The notes beneath the pieces are model-generated. The model saw nothing but the letters and a program-made list of their open reading frames with translations, had not been told where the DNA came from and did no database searches. A DNA stretch of 64,000 nt from Rhyacophila brunnea. Taxonomy: Eukaryota > Arthropoda > Insecta > Trichoptera > Rhyacophilidae. Position 1 is the stretch's first letter, and the number at the start of each line of letters is the position of its first letter. Positions 1-10,116 of the stretch are shown here, in pieces. The stretch is taken from assembly GCA_022495005.1 (NCBI GenBank), contig JAGYXB010000056.1, positions 1,550,001 to 1,614,000 of the forward strand, written 5' to 3'. The position numbers and the translations under genes were made by a program.

Positions 1-58
1 CGCCGCTCATTATAATTTAACACCCCTAAGCAACACATGACCTGCATACTCGCACGGG
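1..58 (-). repeat. Family J fragment joined to family F
   Basis: This is the reverse complement of 40378-40440, with matching words CATTATAATTTA, CCCCTAAGCAAC and CACGGGAAGC. It is one end of hAT-like family J and runs straight into an F repeat. The same junction is seen at 40.38 kb. It is cut by the window edge. Confidence 0.6.
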
Positions 59-450
59 AAGCGTGACCGGAAACTTGTTCGTATGCAATTCACCGTGATA
101 TGTTGTATCGAAAATATATGGCCGTATATTAAAGACCGTCCAACCTCTTACTGACATAAAAATCATGTCTAAATAATACACGGTTCTTGTCGGCTTACAC
201 TTTACAGGAAGCTAGCAGCGGACTTTGAAAACAGCCGATACACTGGATTATTTGTTAGGTTAGGTTAGGTTTTCATTTATGAATTCATGAATTTTACCAA
301 AATCAGCTATGAAAATTGAATTAATGTTCGTATTAAATCTTATAAAATTGGAGACCGTGTAGTATACGGTCATCTCTTTCCAATAAGGAATCTCACGGTC
401 AACTGTGCCACGGTGAAATGTTTTACGTACATTTCCATGTAACCCATGGG
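59..450 (+). repeat. Family F repeat, copy 1
   Basis: About 400 bp that reappears at 22714-23140 (+), 39935-40377 (-), 40530-40655 (-, partial) and 60622-60880 (+, truncated). Diagnostic words are GGAAACTTGT, TATTAAAGACCGT, AAATAGCCGATA, GGATTATTTGTTAGG and ATTGGAGACCGT. A short (TTAGG)n-like run lies at about 256-270. No ORF and no convincing terminal inverted repeat (TIR) was found, so the superfamily is unknown. Confidence 0.75.
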
Positions 451-536
451 AAGTTACTGAATTAACTCATATTCAAGAAAAATTATTTTTCTGCATACGA
501 ATCTTCGTTTCAATGCTGGTAAATAACGTCTTTTAG

Positions 537-742
537 CTTTGATTCCTTATCGATCTGTAGCTTTGATACGTCATATTTCCACAGTGTTCGGAAATGAGAC
601 GATTGCGTTTGAGCCCCCTTTCCAACATGTCCGAGAAGTTTTATTGCTCACCTATGCATCATTGATAGAAGCTTGCAAGTCTATCCCGAGACTGGAAACT
701 TTACTATATCAGGATTACTCTGGTGACATAGTCTGCTTAAAG
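537..742 (+). CDS. Possible host-gene exon, dynein heavy chain-like
   Basis: A 206-nt open segment lies between a good acceptor (TCTTTTAG, ending at 536) and a donor (AAG|GTATCT at 743). It reads about 68 residues. The end of the reading (SIPRLETLLYQD) resembles the N-terminal stem region of axonemal dynein heavy chains, where a similar IPR-x-E-x-x-LY motif occurs. This family assignment is from memory of the family and is tentative. No in-frame ATG is needed for an internal exon. Codon usage is more balanced than the surrounding AT-rich DNA. An F repeat ends about 90 bp upstream, and no partner exon was recognised elsewhere in the window. It could be a real internal exon of a gene extending beyond the left edge, an exon of a long-intron gene, or an isolated remnant. 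Confidence 0.35.
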
Positions 743-1054
743 GTATCTCTTACAAAAAGTTGACTATTATTTCATAATATATCATAAATATGAAAGTGAT
801 GTTGAAAACGTTTAAATTAGATTCAAGGTGTTTCGCATTATACATTCATTAAATTTGTAACAAATAACGAATTTTTGTGCTCTGGGAATTTTTAGCCTGA
901 GGTACACAGAAATAAAAACACGTGAGCCGGCCAAATTTCAGGAAGGCAGGCCGCAGGTTCTTGCAATAATCCGCCGTCAGCTAATACAAAATTATGTGAG
1001 AAGAGGGTTGTTTTACACACTGTAATTATTGAGTCTGAATCTGTCGATTGATAC

Positions 1055-1170
1055 TCTCGTGGTGCAGTGCGTAAGGCGCTGGCCTTTCATCCGGGTTCGA
1101 TTCCAGGTGAGGACACAATATATTTATGTGATTTTCACAAAGGCTGATTGTTTGTGATTGTTTCACTTTT
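1055..1170 (+). mobile_element. tRNA-derived SINE (S1), head region
   Basis: A tRNA-like head has an A-box region (GTGGTGCAGTGCGTAAGG) and a B box (GGGTTCGATTCC). It is followed by GAGGACACAATAT and a tail matching the copy at 50218-50408. The ends do not form an acceptor stem, so this is a SINE rather than a tRNA gene. The sequence to about 1345 may belong to it, but similarity fades. Confidence 0.65.
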
Positions 1171-1474
1171 ATCACTAAATATACTACTGTTAAACTATAT
1201 TGGGCACTGTCATTGGGCCTCTAGGCCTGAGAATATATTATAATTGTAAATATACATATATATTTGGTCTGTAGCTGAAGACCTTTCCCAGTTAAAATTT
1301 GATAGACTGCTTGAAGATTGTAAACGCAAATGTATTTATCTTTAATAAATACTGTTACCGCTATTATAATTCTTGGTTATTGAAACTGCTCTACGCCACA
1401 TCATGATAAGAAACAGACGCTGGCTCAGGGTCCCGTCCTATAGACGTTTCACAACATAATATAATACAGCATAT

Positions 1475-1670
1475 CGTCTCTGTTCTGGCAGAACACACTA
1501 ACTGGAGAATACTAGTTTTGAGTAATTTGACTTTGAAGTTGTTAAAATGTTTGATATGGTCCATCATGTGAGTTTATTAAGTAATCGTAAGTAGTAATAA
1601 GGAACATTTTGGTATAACTAACTCAATATGTCATTTTTTCGAATTAGTGTCTTATGCCAGAACAGTGACG
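1475..1670. mobile_element. MITE family C, copy 1 (internally deleted)
   Basis: TIRs begin TCGTCTCTGTTCTGGCAGAA and end in the matching inverted TTCT(T)ATGCCAGAACAGTGACGA. Related copies lie at 45563-45823 and 54556-54810. About 70 bp present in those copies is missing from the middle here. Flanking TA on both sides suggests a TA TSD (Tc1/mariner-like), but this is not clear in every copy. Confidence 0.75.
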
Positions 1671-1795
1671 ATAATATAATTTAGTACATAAATATGTATA
1701 CAGCATAGTAATTTACGTGATTTGTATAGTCAACGTGAATTTATAAATAATCTGTGGATTGAGTGTTGTAATGTTCAATATATTATTTCCCTATC

Positions 1796-2608
1796 GAGTG
1801 ACGTCCCTAGACAAAATACCGCCCCTAGGCAGCGCCAAACTGCCGCCCTATTTTTTCATCATCCATTCATGACTCCAATATCTAAAAAATGTATTGATTG
1901 GATATCATAATATCATACCATCAAAATATATACCAAAAAACATACAAAATTAAATTTAAAAATATTTTTTTCCTAAAAGTGGGAATTTTTATGATACCTA
2001 TTGGTCATACAGTGGCTTCTTACATGTAATTTTTTCGATACATTATTTTGCTCTGTCTTGAGGAATTAAGGGCGATCCGTGTCGATTTTTTTCTTCACAA
2101 AACTTGGCAACATTTGTAGTCATATTTTTGGCCTGATACCGCAAAGTTCATTATTAAATCGATAATTGATATAATGACGGTGCAACGACTTGATACAGCC
2201 TAAAATCGTGGATCAGGAGCGGTAGGTGGGACGCTCTGTAAGAGGGGGGTGCATCTTTTCTTTCGACGACAACTTCCGTCCGCACTAGTTAATCCAATTA
2301 TTCGCAAATCTGCACGTCGTGTCGTTTCTAATTACCAAGAACGTCAAAGGGCAATGAAAGTAGACTAGACATCGCGAACCCGATAAAAAATTACAAACCT
2401 GTTAAATCTTTTATGTTAATTAATGCATTCTGTTTCAAACCAGTGAGCTGAATTTCTAATTTAAGATATTTTTGTTATTATGTACTAAGTTTAGGTAGGT
2501 AGTTATTTCTATATACCTATACCAAATGAATCTCCTCATTTGCTGCCTTTTGAGTAACTGCCGCCCCCAAGCGACGCTTAATCTGCCTACCCCCACGGGA
2601 CGTCACTG
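1796..2608. mobile_element. hAT-like non-autonomous element, family J, copy J1
   Basis: An 813-bp element whose termini are GAGTGACGTCCC and, inverted, CAGTGACGTCCC. It is flanked by a perfect 8-bp TSD TCCCTATC (1788-1795 and 2609-2616). The 8-bp TSD and CAGNG-type ends are typical of hAT. Subterminal words TGCCGCCC and CTGCCTACCCCCAC are shared with J2-J5. No transposase ORF is present. Confidence 0.85.
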
Positions 2609-2734
2609 TCCCTATCTGTAATAATTGTATAGGCTCAGTCCAATATACCTATTCTGTTGTCGGTATGGCGTTGGTATATTTTGCCAAACATTTTGGTATA
2701 TTTTACAGTTTTCACCAATTCTTGCCGATAGATA

Positions 2735-2930
2735 AGAAAGATTGACGGCGAATTTTCCCGCGCAATCTCTTCACGTAATGGCCGCCGCTACCGCCGGATG
2801 CGGAAGCGGATCTCGACCGCTTACCTGCTGGCGAAACGGCGGGAAGAAGAGAAAAACGCGGGAGCAGCGGGAATGAAGGGTGACGGGTGTTTCCGCGCGA
2901 CCGGAAGTAACGGCGCAAATTTCCTTAAAG
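2735..2930. promoter_or_regulatory. CpG-rich patch, possible promoter or 5' exon
   Basis: About 200 bp that is strikingly GC- and CpG-rich compared with its AT-rich surroundings. It contains ATGGCCGCCG, which is both a favourable start context and a YY1/Pho-type GCCAT core. A start at 2778 opens a 32-codon frame (to 2876) that begins MAAATAGCGSGS and is not recognisable. It could be a host promoter with a first exon, or a GC-rich repeat fragment. No repeat partner was found in the window. Confidence 0.35.
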
Positions 2931-3371
2931 AACCTTCAACGCATTGAAAGTTTTTCAGTGATTTTATTTAATTACAAAAGTATGCTAGTGAAAGCTATGA
3001 TATGGAATATGTATACATTTGGATTCGTTTGTTAAAATATTATCCTAAGTAATAAATTGTGTATAGATAGATAATACAAAAAATCTTATACTTAAGTATA
3101 TTTATATGCAAAACATGCACGTTTAATGGTGTTTGCACAAAAAACCGTAAGTAATTGGCTAATTAAGTTGAGTCATAACTCACATACCTATTCCGAAAAT
3201 CGAGTTTCGAGATAATTGCAAAAAACCACCAGAGCACTGTATTTTGTGAAGTATTGAATATTAATGAGTGAGTGAGTTAATTTACAATATTTTTAAATAT
3301 ATATATATATTATAATACTTCTAATGCTTCAGACATATACCACCCTATGAGAAATATAACTTCCTTATTGG

Positions 3372-3744
3372 CAGGGTTCGAAATGGACCGGAACGCACCG
3401 AAGCGCCGTTCCGGTTCGTAAAATCACCAAAATTATCGCTCCGTTTCGTGGACATATTAATGTGAGCTGGATTTGACAGTGAGCTAGATTTGCCATTTAA
3501 CGTAAAAATCTAAAAGTTTGTCCACACTGGTAACCTCATTAAATTACACGATAATTATCAAAATTTGTTTGACTAAAAATTATTTTAACCGAAATTTAAT
3601 GAGGTTGCCAGCAACTTGTTGCCAATGTGGACACGGCATAACACACTTATTTTTATAAAATACACAAGCAATTAGATAACTATGTTAACATTTTCATAAA
3701 ATATTGAGTGCTCCGGTTCGTAAAATATTCCATTTCGAACGCTG
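3372..3744. mobile_element. hAT-like MITE, family Q
   Basis: A 373-bp element with TIRs CAGGGTTCGAAATGGA and, inverted, CAGCGTTCGAAATGGA. It is flanked by a perfect 8-bp TSD CTTATTGG (3364-3371 and 3745-3752). The subterminal motif CCGGTTCGTAAAAT occurs near both ends in the same orientation. A palindrome (3520-3632) sits inside. Confidence 0.88.
3520..3632. repeat. Inverted repeat inside family Q
   Basis: The arm beginning GTCCACACTGG and continuing through AACCTCATTAAATT is inverted at 3593-3632, where the right arm carries a 14-bp insertion (GCAACTTGTTGCCA). It is either a nested MITE or the folded core of Q. Confidence 0.6.
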
Positions 3745-3865
3745 CTTATTGGTTAGAAAGGCATTGGTGACAGAACTTTCATTATTCATTAAAAAATGTG
3801 AGTTATGACACTAACAGTCAACTTTGACGACGATTTACACATGGTTTTTGTTTTGTTTATTGTTT

Positions 3866-4003
3866 TTCAATTTGTGTATGAGTCAGAGTATGGACCTAAT
3901 AGGTTGAGCAAGTGGCTGACATCTATTTCTCGTAAAAACAAAAATCTGTTAATTCAAATAATATGCCCATAATAATATTATGATCTTATTAGGATCGGAA
4001 ATA
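3866..4003 (+). repeat. Family W repeat, copy 1
   Basis: Shares GAGTATGGACCTAATAG, AAAACAAAAATCTGTTA and TCTTATTAGGATCGG with 18358-18488 (+) and 31016-31112 (inverted). No TIR or ORF was identified. Confidence 0.65.
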
Positions 4004-4005
4004 GT

Positions 4006-4734
4006 CGGAAATAATAATAAAATATTGCAAATTTGCTTTTCGCATTATTTCTTTAAATTTTTTGCTAACGTATCCTCTTTCATATCTTGTTTTTGTAGAT
4101 ATCTAAGGCAGTGTCCATTTTGTTAGGCAATTATGACAATGATGCTTAATAAATCCGTTAACAATACACAAATATCTACTCATCAATTAGCATTGTTTAT
4201 GGTTAGTTTATTGCATGGAAATATAGGCTGTCAGATTATAATATTAAATTGTATTACTAATCAAGCATTCATAGATATGTACCGAAGCTCTCGCACATAG
4301 ACAATATATCAATGTTTTTCATCATAAGTATAAGGTCGGATGACTGATAGAGATTGATTCTTGTACTATGAGGTCCAAAGATCACTCGGATAAGCCGACT
4401 TGGGTAATTAAAGAGATTAATATCGAATTAGTGTAAGACCAATCAAGCTTGAATGCTAGCTAACACTTTCACTTTTCTTCGAGCCTTTTACGTAAATCAT
4501 ATTATAAACTTTTAGTTACGTATTTTAACTATTAATTTAAATATCTCTGTATCAACATCAACAAGTCTGTAGCTATTAATATGTCTCTTAGACGGGATCC
4601 TGAATCGGTGTTTCTTTAATTGAAAATAAGTACAGTACTGCGTAATAAGTTAACAATTTTCAAGCACATTTGAAGTAGCCTAGTAGGGTATCAGCGATTG
4701 ACGTACCTATTGTGCGCCTTCTATATATTTACAG
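4006..4734. other. Intergenic AT-rich stretch
   Basis: No ORF, RNA gene or recognised repeat is visible. GC content starts to rise near 4735, where the R1-like element begins. Confidence 0.5.
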
Positions 4735-4903
4735 CTACGTCATGGCGCTGTATGCGATGACAGTATGACGTCTCGCGCTTTTTGAAAACTGTGCGGTATT
4801 GCAGCGGTTTTAGTTCCATAAACGACCGCGGTGACGTGTATGTCTCGATATAGAGCTGCAGTATATTAGTTGATCCCAAAGTCGTATAGTAGAGCCTGCC
4901 TTC
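4735..4903 (+). promoter_or_regulatory. Putative 5'UTR / internal promoter region of the R1-like element
   Basis: A GC-shifted leader before ORF1 containing ACGTCATGGCGC and GACGTCTCGCGC. R1-type elements transcribe from 5'UTR promoters or by read-through. No promoter element can be fixed from sequence alone, and the left limit is approximate. Confidence 0.35.
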
Positions 4904-6449
4904 GTGGAATTTGCCAGTATTACTACTACTACTTCACCCTGTCTTGTCCCAGATCCTCCCGATCCAAACAACTCCTCAACCCTTGCGGCATCCACCTCGG
5001 GGTCCACCGCATACGCCCCATCATCGGCCAGGACCAGCAAAACAAAACAACGTTCGCCTAAAACTCCAACCAAAAAAACAACGAAAAACACTTCTCCGAA
5101 CTCAATCGAAGAACTTGAGGTAAAAAAATCAAAATCCAGAAACAACCACCAGCCGCCTCCCCCACAAGTAGATGAAGACTCTTCCTCCTCTGGCGAGGAT
5201 TACGAAGTGGACGTCTCCCGAATAGACCCGGACCAATATGAGGACATCTACACCGACGTTTCAACCTACCTTAATGAGGTCATTACGGCTTTCCGCGGCA
5301 AACAGGCAGGTGCCAAGGAACGCATAACAAATGCCCTCCTGAGTCTGTCTGAAGCCCATAGCCGACAAAATCTGGCTATGGCCAAACTGGAGCGGAAAGC
5401 AATCGTCCAAGAGGCTAGGATCCTGCACCTCGAAGGACTGCTGAAGGACAAGACCTCCGGCCTAAACATCCAAAAAAAAGCCATCAAGGACCTACACGCC
5501 CAGTCCAAAATACTCAAAACCATCCAGCCACAAGCGGCCACAAACGTCACACCCACTGTAACGTCATGTAATGTCATGGGCCACAGCACTGGGAAGGAAA
5601 AGCCGCCCACCCGCGGCGAATGCAGCAACACTTGCTCCACCCTCCACCTCAACTTCCGCCAACCAGTTTCCGTCCCTACTTCCCCTCGCCCCCAGACCGG
5701 GAGTTCTCTTTTTCCCGACCGGTTCTGGGGAGAAGAAGTCGGATACCACGAAGGAAATACTCAAAAAGGCCTTCGACCCCAGGTCTCTTGGAGTACAAAT
5801 TACGGGTATCCGTAACATAAGGAACGGAGGTGTCATTGTTCACCCCCGTTCTGAAGTCGAGGCCAAGGCTTTCATGAAAGCCCTGGAGACCTCGGAGGCT
5901 GCCCTGCGAGCCGAACTCGCCGGGAAAAAACAGCCTCGCGTCATAATTTTCAACCTTCCATCGACCCTTACTGAATCACAACTCCGGGAAGCCATATTCA
6001 CCTCCACCAGGGAACAGACCGGCCTGCCAGAAAAGGCATACAAAGACATCAGACTGAGCCACAAAGCCGGGCCAAGAACCGGCAGATGCCACTTTGTGGT
6101 CTTCGCCCCGGAGGCTATCTGGTCTGCCCTAATTGCAGAGGACAGACTCTACATGGGGTGGGAATCCTTCCCCCTTAGGGATTACGTTGGGGTAGTTAAG
6201 TGCAATATTTGCCACCTTTTCGGTCACATGGCCAAAGGATGTACGAGCAAAACTCCAACGTGCAGCCACTGTGCCATCACCGGCCATGACCGCGAGGACA
6301 GCCCCAACAAAGGAAACCCCCTCAAATGCGTAGCCTGTCACAAGCACAAGCAGCCGTCGGACCACTCCACCGGCAGTCTTGACTGCCCAGCAAGGCTCCA
6401 CGCTGAACTGCGTGAGAGGGCCATGGTGGACTACACTGCCACGCGATGA
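4904..6449 (+). pseudogene. R1-like ORF1 (gag-like), frameshifted
   Basis: ORF1 of the retrotransposon, a nucleic-acid-binding chaperone that coats the element RNA. The first frame (open from 4874 to 5815) has a Pro/Ser/Thr-rich, basic N-terminus, an acidic serine patch (DEDSSSSGEDYEVD) and a Leu/Ala-rich likely coiled coil. The frame that carries on (open from 5562) holds a conserved central domain and, at 6201-6386, zinc knuckles: C-x2-C-x4-H-x4-C, a second that ends in Ser instead of Cys (AGC at 6300-6302), and a looser third. The frames join at a 10-bp near-perfect tandem duplication (5558-5577). Its removal restores one frame, so the break is a lesion and not programmed. The expected start position is GTG (4904), and no in-frame ATG exists near the N-terminus, so the start codon is probably mutated. 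The stop overlaps the ORF2 start as ATGA. Confidence 0.85.
5558..5577 (+). repeat. 10-bp tandem duplication causing the ORF1 frameshift
   Basis: GTAACGTCAT is followed directly by GTAATGTCAT (9/10 identical). Ten bases shift the frame by +1, exactly the shift needed between the two halves of ORF1. Confidence 0.8.
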
Positions 6450-9400
6450 TCTCCTTCGCTCAGTTGAACGTCAACCTGAGCGACGCCGGCTCGGCGGAGT
6501 TAATTGAGACTATGCGGGCCAAAGGCTTGTCTCTGGCGCTGGTACAGGAGCCGTACCACTGGGCCACTGAAAGGGGCCCAAAAGCCACTAAAAAGGGACT
6601 CGGGTGTGCGGGTCTTGTCGTCAGCGCCAGGGGTGCTGAGCCGAAGGCCTGCGTTTTCGCTCTTGACCCTCGCCTTGGCGTGCTGTCGCTCTCGCACCTG
6701 TCAACTGAGTTAGTCGCGTGTGCAGACATAAGCTTTCCCGGAGGAGGCAGCGTGGTGGTTATCTCCGCCTACTTCAGCTTTAAGAGTACAAAGGAACACG
6801 TGGCATCAGTGCTCGACGGCATCCTACGCGCAGTTGGTGGCAGGGATGTCATCATCTGTGCGGATGCGAACGCGCAATCCCCCCTCTGGGCGCCCGTGGA
6901 TACCCCCCTGTGCGACGCGGACGTCATCGAGGAGTTGGTTCACTAGCACAACCTGGTCGTCCTCAACGACCCTAATAGCGTGCCGACTTTTGTGTCGCAC
7001 GCAAACTCTGGAAGTACCCACATCGACATCACCCTGGCCACTGAGTCCGTCGCAAGACGTATCAGCGGCTGGAGAGTCCATGAGAGCGCTTCCATGAGTG
7101 ATCACCGGTTGATCACTTTTGAGCTGGCCCCTGACTCCTCGCACGATGGCGGCTCTGACGTTTCCCCAACCCCTCCCGCGCGACTTAGAACGCGCGACGG
7201 GAATTGGGAAAAGTTTGAAGAGGCGCTTTCCAAAAAGCTTGACAGGACATCCAGAACCCGATTTCCGGACCTACACTCGGCCGCCTCACGACTGACTGCA
7301 GACATCACCGGATCAGCCGAAGCTTCACTCGGACGCTGCAGGCCCAAACCACCAAGCCAGTCGCCGTGGTGGACGCAGCATGTTTCTCGCCTGCGTGATC
7401 TTTTCAGAAAAGCGCGTAAGGCCCATCAACGTGCACGCCTGCGCAAGCAACCACCTGCCTCCATCGATCCCCTTGCAATCATGGCCAAATCCACTCGAAC
7501 GGAATACAAGAAAGCGATCACTCAAGCCAAGAAAGACTACTGGCGTAATTTCGTCACCATTGAGGGAGGTTCCGACCCCTAGGGTCCTCCATATCGCGCA
7601 CTGAGACTGGGACTCAGACCGACGAGCCTCTTGTGCGGCATCGAGAAACCGGGTGGCGGATTCACCAGTACCGAGTCTGAAACGGCTGTGGTCCTAATCG
7701 AGGCCCTCATCCCCCTGGATGATGAATCCAGGGACGATGACGCCATGAGGATGGCCCGCTTTGAGGCTTCTCTTCCCATCGACACGGATCACTCATCGTT
7801 GCCTTCCAAACAGGAGATCAACCACATCGTGTGTTCGTTGATTGCTGGCAAGGCCCCGGGCCCGGACTGCATTGACAATTTACTTGTCAAACGCACATGG
7901 GCCATCGCCGCGCCAGAGATTACAGCCCTCTTCAGTGACTGCATCAGAAGCGGCACGTTCCCCGACTGCTGGAAGAGGGGCTTACTTAAGGTAATCCCCA
8001 AAGCTGGCAGCCGAGAACCGTCTAGCCCTAAAGCCTACCGCCCTCTAACACTTCTGCCCGCTCTGGGCAAAGTGCTGGAGAAGCTACTGTGCCACAGGAT
8101 TGAAGCCCACCTGGAGACACACTCGCCGCTTTCCGATAAGCAATTTGGATTCAGAAGAGGCAAATCAACAGTCGACGCCATTAGGAACGTGATTGCCATT
8201 GCTGAAAATTCTCGCCGTAAATACGTCCTAGGAGTTTTCCTGGACATTGCAGGTGCATTTGATAGTGCGTCCTGGCCTCTTATACTTCGAAAGCTCCGGC
8301 TGAAGAGACTACCAGGAAATTTGTTCGCGTCAATTCAAAGTTATTTCACGAATAGATCGATCGAGTTTCGTGTTGGATCAACAACAATAGAAAGGAAAAC
8401 CAGCATGGGATGTCCCCAGGGCTCAGTCCTCGGGCCCCTTCTCTGGAACGTACTCTTCGACGATCTCCTTAGAATTCCGCTTCCAACCGACTGTACTGTC
8501 ATTGCCTACGCAGACGATGCGCTGCTGCTGGTCGAGGCCGACAGCAGGGCGAAGATTGAGAGCACCGTTGGCGAAGCTTTAGCATCAATTGAGGCTTGGG
8601 GTAGATTAACTAGACTATCATTCGCACCTTCCAAGACAGAAGCCATTGTCCTTAAAGGACCGAGACGACTTAGCTGTTCGAGACTACCCACAGTCCGATT
8701 CGGTGACACGAGAGTGAAAGTGTCGAAGATCGTCACCTATCTAGGCGTCAAAATGGACACAATGTTAAATTTCCTACACCATGCCGAAACCCAAGTCCAC
8801 AAGGCTGGGGTGGCCTTCCAGAGGATCGGCCGCATGGCTGGTGAAGGATGGGGCTTAAAAGTAAGGGCGCTCAAGATCGCCTACGGCGCCATTTTTATGG
8901 GAATAGCGGCTTATGGCGCCAGTGCCTGGTGCCCGCGCATTCCCAAGAGTGTCAAACTTAGAATCTCTCTTTTAAGAGGACAGCGCAGCGCGCTCCTGTC
9001 CATTACCAAGGCCTACCGTACGACATCAACCGACGCGCTCCCGGTCCTGGCCGGTATTCTCCCACTTGACCTGCACATTCAGGTCAGCGGCGCTTCAGTG
9101 TTGCTTCTCAAAGGTGAGGAGGCCGACGTTGGTGATTTTCATCTCGTCCCCCCCCCTCGACGAGCCGGCGAGGGATTAGCACTACTGAAGCGCAAAATTA
9201 GACTCATGTCGCTAGATGCGGCCATTAAGACCTGGCAGCGAAAGTGGGACGAATCCACCAAGGGCCGGCACACATACAGCTTTTTTCCAGACATTCAGTG
9301 GCGAATGGAGATAACCAAGTATTTGACTTCAGACCATTACACCAGTCAATTTGTGACTGGTCATGGTGGTTTCGCTGGCAGGCTCTTTGAGCTTGGACTT

Positions 9401-9622
9401 GTAAGCCATCCGACATGTCCATGCGGATGGGAGGTACAGGATGCCAATCACATCCTATGGGAGTGTCTGAGTATGTGCTCCGAACGGGAGGAAATGCTCA
9501 GGTCGGTCCAACCAGCTGTTGGACCCATCGGCCCGTCCGACCTGGTTGCTACTAAGGCCAACTATCTTGCATTCAAAAAATTTGCGGCGTCTTACTACGG
9601 GCGTGAAGATCTCTTCACATAA
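6446..9622 (+). pseudogene. R1-like ORF2 polyprotein (EN-RT), two in-frame TAG stops
   Basis: The polyprotein does target-primed reverse transcription. The N-terminal APE-type endonuclease shows QLNVN near the start, catalytic Glu in LVQEPY (residue 35), ICADANAQSPLW, and after the first stop HIDITLA and SDHRLITFEL. The reverse transcriptase shows YRPLTLLPALGK, KQFGFRRGKST, FLDIAGAFD (first catalytic Asp), GCPQGSVLGPLLW, AYADDALLL (YADD, 8507-8518) and TYLGVKMD. The C-terminus has CPCG-x8-HILWEC, the CCHC motif typical of R1-clade proteins. The frame is constant from 6446 to 9622 (about 1058 codons, normal for R1) except for TAG at 6944-6946 and TAG at 7580-7582. The second sits where the family usually has a DPWG-type motif, so TGG to TAG is likely. 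The ATG (6446) overlaps the ORF1 stop, suggesting coupled translation in the ancestor. Confidence 0.9.
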
Positions 9623-9783
9623 ATTTTGCTGCCTGTATGATTAGCTTCGTTCTTTGTTATATTAAAATAGTAGCTTCTTTTTCTTTAAAGTAAATTCCAT
9701 GTGCTTTTTCTCTCCCTGGCACTTTGCATTAGAGTAAACTCAGTAAACTCAGTCAGAGCTCACTTTGAGCGTAGCAACCTAAG

Positions 9784-9805
9784 TCTTGGGCATCTTCTCC
9801 CAGGA
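9784..9805 (+). other. 3'UTR hairpin 1 of the R1-like element
   Basis: TCTTGGG pairs with TCCCAGGA-side bases across a 6-nt loop. The equivalent hairpin at 31510-31531 in the truncated copy keeps the pairing although several positions differ (G-C, G.T, T-A and T.G exchanges). This suggests selection on RNA structure, probably recognition by the reverse transcriptase. Confidence 0.55.
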
Positions 9806-9860
9806 CACTCCCAGGCCAATTTTTAGATGCTTCACATCACCAATTGATGGGTCCCGTGAT

Positions 9861-9882
9861 ACTCTCGATTAAGACCGAGGGT
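9861..9882 (+). other. 3'UTR hairpin 2 of the R1-like element
   Basis: ACTCTCG pairs with CGAGGGT (7 bp, loop ATTAAGAC). In the copy at 31589-31610 the stem is ACGCTCG/CGAGTGT. Position 3 changes from T.G to G.T, so pairing is kept. It lies close to the 3' end of the element. Confidence 0.6.
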
Positions 9883-9914
9883 GGTACGGGGCGGGTTTTG
9901 GTGGAGGGAATTTA

Positions 9915-10116
9915 ACTTCAATGTCTCAGTATTCGGGCGTAGCACAAGTACAAAGTTGCGCCACTTTCCTTGGTCCATCGCCAAATCTCGCGCCTCCCGC
10001 CTTGCTGAAATCTGCAGCGCATAGATCGCTTTTGTACCACCGCTGCAGGGTGAGGGAGGGCCGGCCACAGCATGGAAGGTTGTACGGGTATCGAGCATCG
10101 CAATCTCTGACGGCAT
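9915..10116 (-). pseudogene. Possible LINE ORF2 C-terminal tail, antisense
   Basis: The GC-rich segment reads on the minus strand through ARREARDLAMDQGKWRNFV, which resembles the DRxxWRxxV tail near the end of some LINE polymerases. It abuts the 3' end of the R1-like element in opposite orientation. It is short, with no other domain. The alternative is a GC-rich part of the R1-like 3' flank. Confidence 0.35.

Larger units (their letters stand above)
4735..9911 (+). mobile_element. R1-clade-like non-LTR retrotransposon, near full length, inactive
   Basis: A GC-rich island of about 5.2 kb in AT-rich DNA. The order is 5'UTR, ORF1 (gag-like with zinc knuckles), ORF2 (endonuclease, reverse transcriptase, C-terminal CCHC) and a 3'UTR without poly(A). 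This layout and the ORF2 motifs match the R1 clade. The 5' boundary is estimated from composition. The 3' boundary is where similarity to the truncated copy at 31113-31640 ends (just past the GGGGCGGG region). No 28S rDNA sequence flanks it, so it is either a non-rDNA relative or off-target. At least one frameshift and two nonsense codons make it inactive. Confidence 0.85.

Noticed and set aside
245..275. Telomere array
   Set aside because: The TTAGG-like runs here and at 31920, 52620 and 60845 are only three to eight imperfect units inside dispersed repeats.
4810..5145. Antisense ORFs across the R1-like element (4810-9422, several)
   Set aside because: They are shadows of ORF1 and ORF2. The sense frames carry all recognisable motifs; the antisense frames carry none.
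5558..5600. Programmed +1 frameshift in ORF1
   Set aside because: There is no slippery site, and a 10-bp tandem duplication at the junction explains the frame change.
4735..9911. rRNA gene flanking an R1 insertion
   Set aside because: No 28S-like sequence is seen on either side.
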